A stretch of 64,000 nucleotides of DNA from Prochilodus magdalenae (lineage: Eukaryota; Chordata; Actinopteri; Characiformes; Prochilodontidae): assembly GCA_024036415.1 (NCBI GenBank), contig JAMWET010001363.1:1-64000 (forward strand), written 5' to 3'. The notes beneath the pieces were generated by a model. That model saw only the letters and a list, made by a program, of their open reading frames with translations. It was not told the origin of the DNA and did no database searches. The position numbers and the translations under genes were made by a program. Positions 24,401 to 33,287 of the stretch are shown here, one piece after another; the first letter of the stretch is position 1, and each line of letters starts with the position of its first letter.

Positions 24401-27400
24401 TCTTAATTAAACCATAGACATTAGCTAAAAGTGTGGAGATTTGGCCAATCAAGTTCGATCAGAACAGAAAGATATAGGGATGTGCTTGTCTTTTGTAGTA
24501 ACATTCTGATGCTGTATCTTTGTAATTCTCTATTGTGTTTATTTACTGTTATATTTTGTATTTACTGTTTATATATGCACCACTGTCAACAAGAACATTT
24601 ATTGTACGTCTAATTAAGGGCAGAAAAACAAAGTGCTTCAACCCAAGTCCCACATGACGTGCAACCAAAATCATGAAGAAATATTCAACACCAAGTTCTG
24701 TACCATAGAGAACTTTATTTACTTAAATGTAATTAAAATGATGTTTTGCCTACATCAAACAAATCACCTGGACACCAAATGGCCAATAACACATTACATG
24801 AATTGCAATGACACTTTTGATCTTAGTTACATGACCAGTTCTGGAATATTGAAAGTCTTTCATTTGTCTAGTATACTGACATTAAGCACATCTGCCACAT
24901 TTTATTCCCTTATGGGATCTGTGTATGCCCCAATGTGGATCTGTTTTGACAATCATAGCTTTAATATTTCTAGCTCTACAAAATGACAATGTGGGAACCT
25001 GAAACATGTTTCTAAGAGCTGGATCTGACTTTAATATAGCACACTTCTGAGCTGCACTATATTGCCAACATATATGCCACGTGTGCAAGTCCAATGGTGA
25101 AATTCCCTCGCTACTAAATATTCCACAGTCAACTGCATGTGGTATTATAACAAAGTTAAAGCGATCAGGAACAACAGCAACTCAGCCAGGGTTAGGTGGG
25201 CCCTTTAAAATGAAAGAGTGGGGTCAGTGGCTGCTGAGGTGCATGGTGTGCAGAGGTCACCAACTTTCAGCTTGGACAATTTCATCCTCCCCACTTTATA
25301 AGAACAGTTTGGGGGTGGCCCTTTCCTGTTCCAACATGACTGCACATCTGTGTGCAAAGCAAGGTCTATAAAGACATGGATGAGTGAGTCTGTTATGGAA
25401 GAACTTCACTGGCGTCAACTCAATAGAACACCTAAAGGGTGAATTAGAGCGGAGGCTGCGAGCTAGGCCTTCTTATCAAACATCAGTATCTGACCTCATA
25501 AAGTAAGAATGGTCTAAAATTCCTAGAAACACATTCCTAAACCTTGTAGAAAGCTTTCCCAGAAGAGCTGAAGCTGTTATAGCTGCAAAGGGTGGGCTGA
25601 CATCATATTAAACCCATATTAAATCATAGATTAAGAATGGGATGTCGCTTAAGTTCCTATACGTGTAAAGGCAGACGAGCAAATACTTTTGGATATATAA
25701 TGTATGTAGACCGTAAAAGGTCATCAAGTGGATTGGTTCAATCAATCAATCAATGTTTATTTGTATAGCGCTTTTTACAACCAACATTGTCTTAAAGCAG
25801 CTTCACAGATAATCAATTTGTTATATAAAAGAAAGAAAAGAAAAAAAAAAAACCACAAAGTTATTCTAGGGTGGGGGGTGGGGGAAACGTGCCCAAGCCC
25901 CCCTTGAGCAAGCCAGAGGCAACAGTGGCGAGGAAAAACTCCCTTGAGTAAGGAAAAAACCTTGACTGGAACCAGGCTCAAGGGCGGTACCCAACCTCCT
26001 CAGGTCGAACCCGGATGAGACGAGAAAGACAAAACTAACATTAGAAGAACATCCATTAGATACAGTCTGATTAATCCAGGAGGGATTAACCGCAAAGAAA
26101 AAAGATTCCATAGAAAGAATTCATGATCAGAGCCAGGTGCTGGTCAGTGTAAGGTTGTAGTCATGCCGGGTGATGAAACAGGGCAGGAGACCCACAGTAG
26201 CGCTGATGCTCAGGTGCCTCTAGCTGCTCTGGGGGTTCTGATGTGATTGCTCCAGAGAAATGTCATTCCAGTGCTTAACAAAGAAGAGGAAAGAAAGAGA
26301 GAAAGAAGGATAGAGAGAAAGTAAGAGAGAGTGACAGAGACAGAGACTAGTTAGGAGGATTAAGGATTAAGAGGTAGATATTTTAACTTGTTGAACTGAG
26401 TGTGTGTAGTCCTGAGATTCCTGGAGAGAATTCCTCTGCACTGGTAGCCCCTCAGTGTTGTCCATCAGCAATGATCTGCTCATAGAGAAGACAGATAAGA
26501 GGGAGAAGTTTGGGTATTTGGTCCATTTATGGAGAAATGTAAATTAAAGTGGTAAACAGATGTTATCAGCTAAATGCTTGTGCAAACAAGTAAGTTTTGA
26601 GTCTAGTTTTAAATGTAGAGAGTGTGTCTGATTCCTGAACGGATAAAGGGAGAAGATTTCAGAGTTTCGGGGCTACACAAGAAAAGGCTCGACCACCTGC
26701 TGTGGTTCTTCTGAACCTAGGTACAGTCAGCAGGCCGCTTTTTTGTGAGCACATGTGGGTTCGTATTAGTGAAGTAGTTCACTGAGATACTGGGGGGCCA
26801 GACCGTTCACTGATTTGTATGTTAAGAGTAGAATCTTGTAGTCCACACCAAATTTAACCGGTAGCCAGTGTAGTGACGACAGTATCGGGGAAATGTGATC
26901 GTATTTTTTTGTTCTAGTAAGGACTCTAGCAGCTGCATTCTGGATGAGCTGGAGCTTATGTAGAGCCTGGTTCTCATGTCCCTGTCTTTTGAGGGGAATA
27001 CACTTAACCATGGTGGCTGAGAAGTGCAAAACTAATTTAAGAAAACAAAATGACAAAAGTAAAAACACTTTTACCAAGTGCGAATTCTGACGGAAAGGAA
27101 AGGTCTAACACATAGGAGGTGCTGTTGTTGCTAAAGTGCTTGTTGTTTGTTGTCAAACAGTTTCACGGTGTGAGAGTGAGTGTAGTTTGGGATGGTCATG
27201 ACGCGAAAGCATGTTTTGTCTATTTTTTGCATGCATTTTAGCCTGGTATGCCTTTTTGTCATTTTAAAGGTCTTTTCTTTTTTTTCTTTTTTGTTTGTAA
27301 ATTTGTTGTTATTTTTGTAATTTTGTTTTCTGAAATGTTAATTTATTTTGCACTTCTCTGCCACCATACTTAACAGTTGTTGTGTAGACAAATACTTGAT

Positions 27401-29921
27401 TTTCTGCCCTTTTTATAACCCCTTTCTTTAAATGTATTAAAGATTTTCATTGTTGGACACAAATGATCTTTCAGTAAAACATATTAGCTTTTTAAAGAAG
27501 TTATTTCTAGTTGTCTTTTTTCTTAGCAGATCTAAGAAGAGAAGGTTTCCTGGACATGAGAGGTGGAACTCCCTAGTCCAGAGAGTTCTCATCATATGCT
27601 AAGAAAATGTTCCATAATACATTTTAAGAACTGATGAAACCATCTAGAGATGGTAAATCCCCTAGGAAAAAAACAAATATGTCTTAACTGTATCATTTAT
27701 AAATAAGCAAACATTTAAAAAAGAGTTGCTGGCTTCATCCAAAATGAATGACTGACATAATGTAGCAAATTTGCAAAGTTTTGTTATACAAATATCTGTT
27801 CTTCTGCACTGCAGACAAAAAAAGGAACTGTCGAACTTAAAATAGTTCTTAGAAATGAGGTGGACCAGACCTAAAGGGAATAAAAAATACAAAATGCTTA
27901 ATACCTAGTTCTTGTGGAATCACAGTACATTAAGACCAAGTGACACTAAAAACATATCTGGTGGTCCAAGATCCAACCAACACTTTTAAATGATAATCAA
28001 CATACTGACATTTGTTTCTGCAGTTCAGCCAATACCTAACAATATGGGCTCAAACCCTTATGGATATTTGGTAATGTGTAGCATATAAAAATGTGTAGGC
28101 AGTTTTATTGATAATGCTGTCTTTAAGAACCACGTCCAAGAACTTTTTGAGCAAATAATGAGTACATGTTGGGTATGAAGCCAATGGTCTGTAAAAGTTG
28201 TCATCCAAAAGTTGTCTCTTGCATTCTGCAATATGCCCATGCAGTATGCATTTCAACAGTGGCTCCGCCCTCATCTGCCTGTTTTAAAGTGATAGTGTTG
28301 TCTGCTTGCAGCATCTTCAGGGCCTGTCTCTTTATGTAAATGTATTTTTTTCACCACTTTAATTTTTCCACATCTTATTTTACCTTATCCTCAACTAGGC
28401 GATAGTATGTCTCCACTGTTACGGGGGCATAAAGGTACTCCTGGGTTTGGTTTGGATGTTAGCTGGAAGGTAATTTGACTCATCCTTAGCAGAAATAAAT
28501 TTCTCTCAATCTTTTTTAAAACTAAAGATGGTGCAAGCAGACAACACTATCACTATACAGCAGGCAGATGAGGGTGGAGCCATAAGAAACAAGAAAATAC
28601 TGAGAAGTAGGTTGTTGAATGCAAAGGACAACTTTTGGATGAAAAGTTCTAGAGACTGTTAGCTACATAACCTACTCGTACCTTCAGTTCTTTGATTAAA
28701 GAAACTTTAGAGACAGCATCATCAATAAGCCCTCTCATACCTTTTTGTATGTTTAACACCCACAAGTTCCATTTTTACTGATATTGCCAAAGAACCATAA
28801 GGTTTGGGATAACCAAGCTGTGAGACTTTTATTTTTAAGATATTGGCTGCATTACAGAAAAAACAATATGCAGTATGGTGATTATTATCTAAAAGCTTTG
28901 GTAGCAAATCTATCATTTTTGAAAGATACTAGGGACTTTCTGAGACTCTAGAATGGACCTGAGGTACCATATGTGTTTAGAGTAATTAGATCCCGAGTCT
29001 TTATATACTGTGATTCCACATTAACTAAGTATTGAACATTGTGTGCATGTTCCTCAGCGAAAATGTTTTACTGAAAAGTCATTTAAGACCAAGAACAAAT
29101 AATTCTTAGTCAATGTAAAGAAAATAGCTTTACCTGGTTGGAAAAGAAAATAAAGTATTTCTCTACACAGCAATTATTAAGCATAGCTGCCTAAAAATAA
29201 AGGGACATGAGAACCAATCTTGCTATCCAGTTGATGACCTCTTACAGACTACATAGTCTGCATAGTTCAGAACATTGTCATATTATTCAAAACCACTGGC
29301 ATATTTTAAAATCAGATTCAGCTCTTTATCAAGAAGTTAGTGTTTCATAAAGCTAAAAATATTAAAAACATGGTTGTAAAAACAGATAACAAATGTTTCA
29401 TCTGCTTCTGTTTTTGTTTTTGTTGTTGTTAGGCCAGAGGAGGTTTGATTCACCCCTTGTTTGATTCCCCATTATTACAACACCTGTTTGTACACATTAA
29501 TCTGTAGCAGTTTACGGAGTGCAGTGCTTAGTACATCTGATAAAGCCCGTGGAGTATGGGCTGAAACATCATGTTTATTAAATTAGAAGTTTAATTCTGC
29601 ATGATATAGAGTAAGTGTGGCACATTTCTTCATGAGATTGGAAGTGTAATTACCCAATAAAGCGATTCTGATTCAAGGGGTTGCTCATGAACATTTAGAC
29701 GTTCTAATCCAATACTGAGTCACTGATTTTTTTCTCACTCTCAGGATGTGGACCTGAAGAAGACGGTGGATGAAAGTGCTCGTATCCAGCGTGCTTACAG
29801 ACACTACTTTGATCTCACCATTGTCAATGACAACCTAGATGCTGCATTTGAAAAACTGCAGGCCGCTTTAGACAAACTGTATACGGTACCACAGTGGGTC
29901 CCTGTCAACTGGGTGTACTGA
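15665..29921 (+). CDS. mpp6 (pals2): MAGUK scaffold protein PALS2/MPP6, right-arm copy (11 coding exons, two frameshifts)
   Basis: Coding exons: 15667-15783 (ATG at 15667; exon from 15665), 16243-16395, 16480-16634, 17441-17668, 20059-20190, 20277-20376, 20809-20877, 20986-21148, 22063-22265, 23431-23559 and 29745-29921 (TGA). All are flanked by AG/GT. With exons 3 and 8 corrected to the other arm, the product has 540 residues, the usual MPP6 length. Domain order is L27 region (1-141), PDZ (142-217), SH3 (218-294), a lysine-rich HOOK segment (KKKKK), then guanylate-kinase-like domain (318-540) with P-loop GAQGVG. The family scaffolds membrane proteins at cell junctions and the cell cortex. 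Two exons carry net indels (+2 and +1) that break the frame. MPP2 is the nearest alternative; the MQQVL start, length and gsdme-osbpl3 neighbours favour mpp6. The noncoding first exon is not seen. Confidence 0.9.
16480..16634 (+). CDS. mpp6 (pals2): mpp6 exon 3, right copy, frameshifted
   Basis: The exon encodes the second half of the L27 region ([16 protein letters not shown]...). It is 155 nt, against 153 nt in the left arm. Around 16529-16540 it has three extra bases, and near 16552 one base of an AA pair is missing. Downstream reading runs out of frame into a TGA before the exon ends. The left-arm version (11437-11589) is open and gives the expected 51 codons ending GEPL. Either this copy is a pseudogene or this stretch of the consensus is wrong. 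Confidence 0.85.
17441..17668 (+). CDS. mpp6 (pals2): mpp6 exon 4, PDZ domain, right copy
   Basis: This 228-nt exon (76 codons) opens with the GVTF carboxylate-binding-loop sequence. It continues through the PDZ core ([25 protein letters not shown]) to [10 protein letters not shown]. It is identical in protein to the minus-strand copy at 10376-10603, and no frame disruption is seen in either. The reverse strand is also open over much of the exon, which has no biological meaning here. Confidence 0.93.
18031..18074. repeat. (CA)n microsatellite, right arm
   Basis: This is the mirror of 9989-10030. It sits in the mpp6 intron after the PDZ exon. Confidence 0.9.
18341..18449. repeat. (GT)n microsatellite, right arm
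   Basis: This is the mirror of 9620-9720, but with an interruption near 18411-18418 that the left copy lacks and a different repeat count. The difference is useful for telling the arms apart in reads. Confidence 0.93.
19137..19690 (-). mobile_element. L2-type LINE 3' tail (right arm)
   Basis: This is the mirror of 8400-8935. It begins with the TCAATCAATCAATCAA tail and ends in a GA-rich tract. It lies between mpp6 exons 4 and 5. Confidence 0.75.
20059..20376 (+). CDS. mpp6 (pals2): mpp6 exons 5-6, SH3 domain, right copy
   Basis: Exon 5 (20059-20190, 44 codons) encodes [18 protein letters not shown] and ends NREDPNWWQ, the hallmark ALYDY-like and WW segments of a MAGUK SH3. Exon 6 (20277-20376) gives [15 protein letters not shown] and ends in phase 1. 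In the right arm exon 6 is 100 nt; in the left arm (7698-7794) it is 97 nt because one codon (Gly-Lys-Thr versus Gly-Thr) differs near the donor. Both versions stay in frame. Confidence 0.9.
20440..20690. mobile_element. MITE-like element, copy 2 (right arm)
   Basis: This is the mirror of 7397-7665. It has inverted ends around tcgctgtccaaagaaaaaca and its reverse complement, and it is noncoding. It lies in the mpp6 intron between the SH3 and HOOK exons. Confidence 0.65.
20986..21148 (+). CDS. mpp6 (pals2): mpp6 exon 8, GK P-loop exon, right copy, frameshifted
   Basis: The exon carries the start of the guanylate-kinase-like domain ([13 protein letters not shown], then the P-loop). At about 21079-21084 this copy reads gtaggggcgg where the left arm reads gtggggcgg. 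The added base shifts the frame right after GAQGVG. The exon is 163 nt here and 162 nt in the left arm (6942-7103), where the reading continues GRRSLKNRL to the donor. Confidence 0.88.
22063..22265 (+). CDS. mpp6 (pals2): mpp6 exon 9, GK domain middle, right copy
   Basis: The exon starts in phase 1 with (F)[17 protein letters not shown] and ends ILDVNPQ, the central part of the guanylate-kinase-like fold. The segment [14 protein letters not shown] is a strongly conserved MAGUK signature. It is open and 203 nt in both arms (left copy 5825-6027). Confidence 0.92.
23431..23559 (+). CDS. mpp6 (pals2): mpp6 exon 10, right copy, intact
   Basis: This exon has 129 nt (43 codons), from [20 protein letters not shown] to TTKQLT, between a consensus acceptor (ctgtgcag) and donor (gtaagt). 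This is the undamaged version; the left-arm counterpart at 4498-4629 has several one-base indels. Confidence 0.92.
25055..25702 (+). mobile_element. Tc1-like transposon, decayed, right arm
   Basis: The element runs from cactatattgcc to gacgagcaaatacttttgg, the Tc1-type terminal sequences. On the plus strand a transposase fragment reads [19 protein letters not shown], then [10 protein letters not shown], then frame-broken AKQGL and IKTWMDE-like pieces. It is internally deleted and inactive. The left-arm mirror (2199-2945) is about 100 bp longer because of its poly-C block. Confidence 0.75.
25740..26975 (-). mobile_element. L2-type LINE 3' end with RT carboxy terminus (right arm)
   Basis: This is the mirror of 870-2160. 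On the minus strand the reverse-transcriptase tail is readable: [20 protein letters not shown], then [10 protein letters not shown], then [13 protein letters not shown] long 3' UTR and the ATTGATTGAT tail at 25740-25752 follow. This motif string is characteristic of L2-clade LINE ORF2 ends in fish. Confidence 0.78.
27888..28320. repeat. Old inverted repeat, left arm (fold-back element)
   Basis: This segment pairs in inverted orientation with 28530-29040. Matching blocks, in order, include tggaatcacagta, gataatcaacatactg, ccttatgga, ttattgataatgctgtct, ttttggatgacaac (reverse complement), gcagatgagg (reverse complement) and gcaagcagacaacactatcac (reverse complement). Divergence is clearly higher than between the giant arms. 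It has no coding capacity and lies within the last mpp6 intron. Confidence 0.7.
28530..29040. repeat. Old inverted repeat, right arm (fold-back element)
   Basis: This is the partner of 27888-28320. The inner junction is marked by gcaagcagacaacactatcac at 28534 and the outer one by tgtgattccaca near 29010. The intervening 28321-28529 is unpaired. Arms of 430-510 bp with a 210-bp centre suggest a long-TIR fold-back or MITE-type transposon, though I recognise no named family. Confidence 0.7.
29745..29921 (+). CDS. mpp6 (pals2): mpp6 last coding exon
   Basis: The exon encodes [18 protein letters not shown] onward and ends [10 protein letters not shown] before TGA, the canonical MPP2/MPP6 carboxy terminus. 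It lies outside the part of the inverted repeat visible here, 6.2 kb after exon 10. Any left-arm counterpart would lie beyond position 1. Confidence 0.94.
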   Translation, partial: DVDLKKTVDESARIQRAYRHYFDLTIVNDNLDAAFEKLQAALDKLYTVPQWVPVNWVY

Positions 29922-32900
29922 AGACACAATGGCCCGGACCAGGGCACATGCGTGAGTGTGTTTGTGTGAGATGGCACAAAAGTGATGTGGGTGGAGCTAA
30001 GGGAAGTAAAGTGACTTGACCAATCTTGCTTTTCTTTCCAGCTTCCCTCAAGCCCTGTCCTCTTTTTTGTGCACATACTTTTTTTCTACTCAAAATAAAG
30101 AGTACCTATTTATTTTGATATTTGTACATTTTTAAGGAGAACTTTCTATTCGCTCCATTTTTGGAAGTCCAAAAAGGAAGAAAAAAATTGGGCATGAAGA
30201 TTCAGAGGTCATATTTTTTAATTTATTGTTCTGTTTTTTGGTTTACTTATATGTGGCATAATTCTTAGTTTGTTTCTACACTTTTTAATTTGATTTATAG
30301 TCAAAGGACTGTAATGAGATGGTGTAAAAGACAAGGGCTTAAATAGAGAACTATTGTATCACCACCATTTTGCACTTCCACATCACTAGACCAACGTTTA
30401 GGCCACAACCTCAAATACAGAAGCATGGAAATGGCTACCAGGTGTAGTAGACACTAGGAGCCTGTTTACAAAACCCCAAACCTCTTATACTGTGTTTCCA
30501 CTAGAACTGTTGTCTTCTGCCACATATCTATAACACAATGTATTGTGAACCTTTAAATCCCATTTACTAAACCAGTATTATTGTCTACATGTAGTTGCAT
30601 ACAGTGTATTTTGTTTCTTATTTTTATGTCACACACTCTGTGTCTATGTTTATGTGCTTTCAAATATGTTAATTATTATCTGTAGTATTTTTTCTAAAGC
30701 AACACTGGTTATGTTATGACCATGATTTATTTGTAGAAAAACTAGTTGTGCTTTTCACTGTCATAAAATGCCCCATGATGTGTGCAGCAAAGTTTGTCAT
30801 TAGTGTCAATAAGACCCCTGCAAGATAGCAGTGAAAATACAGAAAATTGTATGAATTTCTCCACAGTGGTCTGAATCCAGTGTCTGATTTTTAATGCTTT
30901 CTCTTTTAAGTCCTCTATTAATACAAGCACTACTACCACATATGTATCATTAAAAATCAATTATACTAAATTTACTAATCTTGAACATGAACTACTTGTA
31001 GGGCCAAAGCAAGTGAAGTTTTATTTGCCTCATACTTTATTGTGCATACTTAGATAAAACCTACTGCTACTGTAAGTAGTTGCAACTTGTTATATGAATA
31101 GCAATTATTACATAGTCATTTTACCTAATCCCTTAATCACATTACAACACACACTTAGTGTATGGGGGAAAATGTGGTCTGTACAAGTACATACAAATTT
31201 TGCCCTAAAATATGTACAAAATGACATATTTATCATGTTTGTTCCTTGAACTTAAAATCTTTCGTTCACTTAGAAATTCAAAAAAAACTAATTTGATGGG
31301 TAGAGTTTATAGTTTTGCATAAGATTGTACATGCTTTAGCATACATTAACTTGTTGCACTAGAATGATTCACAGATATTCCTATTTTTTTAATATAGAAA
31401 ATATAAGTATGACACAAATACCAAAGGATAGAAAATAAATAGATACAATATCAGATATAACAAACGCACAAGACAGCAAAGGTTGGCAAAGTCAGATAGC
31501 ATTTATTCCACAACCGTGCTTTACATATCTATGTATATATGTTACAATGGGAGCCATTTTACTGGCTACTGAGACTTAGCACACCATACAAAGGGTTTTA
31601 AATATCTCGTTAAAGTTAATTAAAATAAACTACACTTCATTCAACATTTAAATCAAACATGTCCTGGCATAAAACATTTTTCCAACTTTTGGTATAGACT
31701 TTACATCAATATATTTAAGAATTATACATGAAAAATCACTGAAAATCATTAACATTTTACAAAACTCAAAAAGGATAAATTAGACATTAGAATTAATAAA
31801 AATGTATTAGGGTTTGTATTAAGTATTTTGAGAACTAAACATTGTTTTCATGGAGAACTTCTTATGTCTTGTCTTATGCACACAATTTGACATGAAATAA
31901 ATTTAGGGTCATAGTTCTAGCTAATTATTTAGTTAATAAATATGTTTAAAAAAAACACAGTAATGTCCTGTGTCAAACTTCTTGTTAAAGCTAATACTGT
32001 CTGTATGTAACTATTCATTAGAAAGATTTTATATATATTTTTTTATTGTAAATATAAATCAAAATCAATCAAATCAACATTTGTGGTCACAAATATTCAC
32101 ACTCACCTTCTGGGAAAGTCTGTGGTACTTCTACAACATCACTGTCTTTTCCCTTAACAAAAACAATCCAGGCAAGAGTTCTTGTGAAAGTTCTGTCTGC
32201 AGGTGCAGATAAGGCAATTACTGTGTTTTGTCAACATATCTGGTCATGGTAATACTAAACTCAGAGATAAAATTATGGAAGCCCATTCCCATCACTTAAA
32301 AATTCCAGCACCTGATTATGTGTTTCCTAAAACAAGAACTGCTGTGTCATTATTTTGATATACTAGATACTTAATTAACATAGTTTATTATTGAGGTATT
32401 ATTTTGAGAATTATTGCTATTTTTATATCCTTTCTTATTATTTTGAGATATTTTCTCATTATCTTGAGGTGACTTCTTGTTATTTTGATATGCTTTAGGC
32501 TTTTAGAATGTTTCAATTTTTTTAAAGTGGTGGGAATGATTCACTTTGCCCAGAGCAAGTCTATGTAGATGATGGTATTCAAAAAAGTGGTGGACAAACC
32601 TTTCAGTCAGCATCACCTGCATAAATGTTCTCTGTGTTTTGTCTCTTTGTCGCTCTGTCTGTTTATATAAATGTCTGTCAGGTAATGTTCAGGTAGTATT
32701 CTTCATAGTATGTCTTTTTTAAATCCTTTTATATAGCAGCAGCTTAATTGTAATGTGTGACTACATCACTTAAATACAGTGTTGCATTAAACTCAAAAAT
32801 CTAGCTAGAGAATAATTATATAAAGAGAATAAAATGTAAAGTCAAAAGTTAATACCTGAAGCAAATAAAGCATTCATATGCTGTGCAAGACATTTTACCT

Positions 32901-33056
32901 GCTTTGGGTTTTATGAGCAAACACTTCATTGACAAATTTAAACTTATCTCCTGTACGGAAAAGCATGGGTTATTAGCTTAAATGTGCTCAATATGTATGT
33001 GCATACAATATACATAATGAGCTTTAACACATTAATGCAGTTTATTCATAATGCAT
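29922..33056. other. Convergent intergenic region between mpp6 and gsdme
   Basis: This stretch holds the 3' UTR of mpp6 and, on the other strand, that of gsdme. It is AT-rich with many TTTATT and AATAAA words. I see no coding exon, RNA gene or recognisable repeat in it. The open frames present are short and lack protein character. Confidence 0.6.
30094..30099 (+). terminator. Candidate mpp6 polyadenylation signal
   Basis: An AATAAA lies 173 nt after the mpp6 stop codon, followed by a T-rich stretch. It is the first such hexamer downstream on the sense strand. A longer 3' UTR using a later signal is possible. Confidence 0.5.
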
Positions 33057-33287
33057 CTATGTCTGAGCCTCATTCAGGTATGCAAGGCCATAGATGACGA
33101 CACACAGAGTTAGAGGGAGGTATTCAGAGCTGCACTGTGTCTCTGCCCAGATCTTTTTGTCTCTTTTCAGCATGATTTTGGATACGCTGAACAGTGCTTG
33201 CACCTTCAGGAACACGTGTTCGTTCTGCAGGGGAGATGGCAGACTGTCGATGAGGAGAGGCTGTGAATCCTCAGTCAGAAGATTCAC
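33057..33287 (-). CDS. gsdme: gsdme last coding exon
   Basis: The exon has 76 codons plus TAG, from VNLLTEDSQPLLIDSL to LTLCVVIYGLAYLNEAQT. This is the final helical part of the inhibitory domain. It is separated from exon 8 by a 3-kb intron that contains the LINE remnant. The plus strand is also open here by chance. Confidence 0.9.
   Translation of the reverse strand: MNLLTEDSQPLLIDSLPSPLQNEHVFLKVQALFSVSKIMLKRDKKIWAETQCSSEYLPLTLCVVIYGLAYLNEAQT

Larger units (their letters stand above)
14060..27789. repeat. Right arm of giant inverted repeat
   Basis: This arm mirrors 1-13986 and holds the plus-strand mpp6 copy. It differs from the left arm mostly by single-base and short indels, homopolymer lengths and microsatellite lengths. 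The largest visible difference lies in the Tc1 remnant, where the left arm has a poly-C block. At the outer end the mirror sequence is visible to about 27789. Beyond that its partner, if any, would lie left of position 1. The arm is continuous with the unique 3' end of mpp6 and with gsdme, so it sits in the expected syntenic place. Confidence 0.95.

Noticed and set aside
15665..29921. Naming the MAGUK mpp2 instead of mpp6
   Set aside because: The two are close, but the MQQVL start, the 540-codon length and the gsdme-osbpl3 neighbours favour mpp6/pals2.
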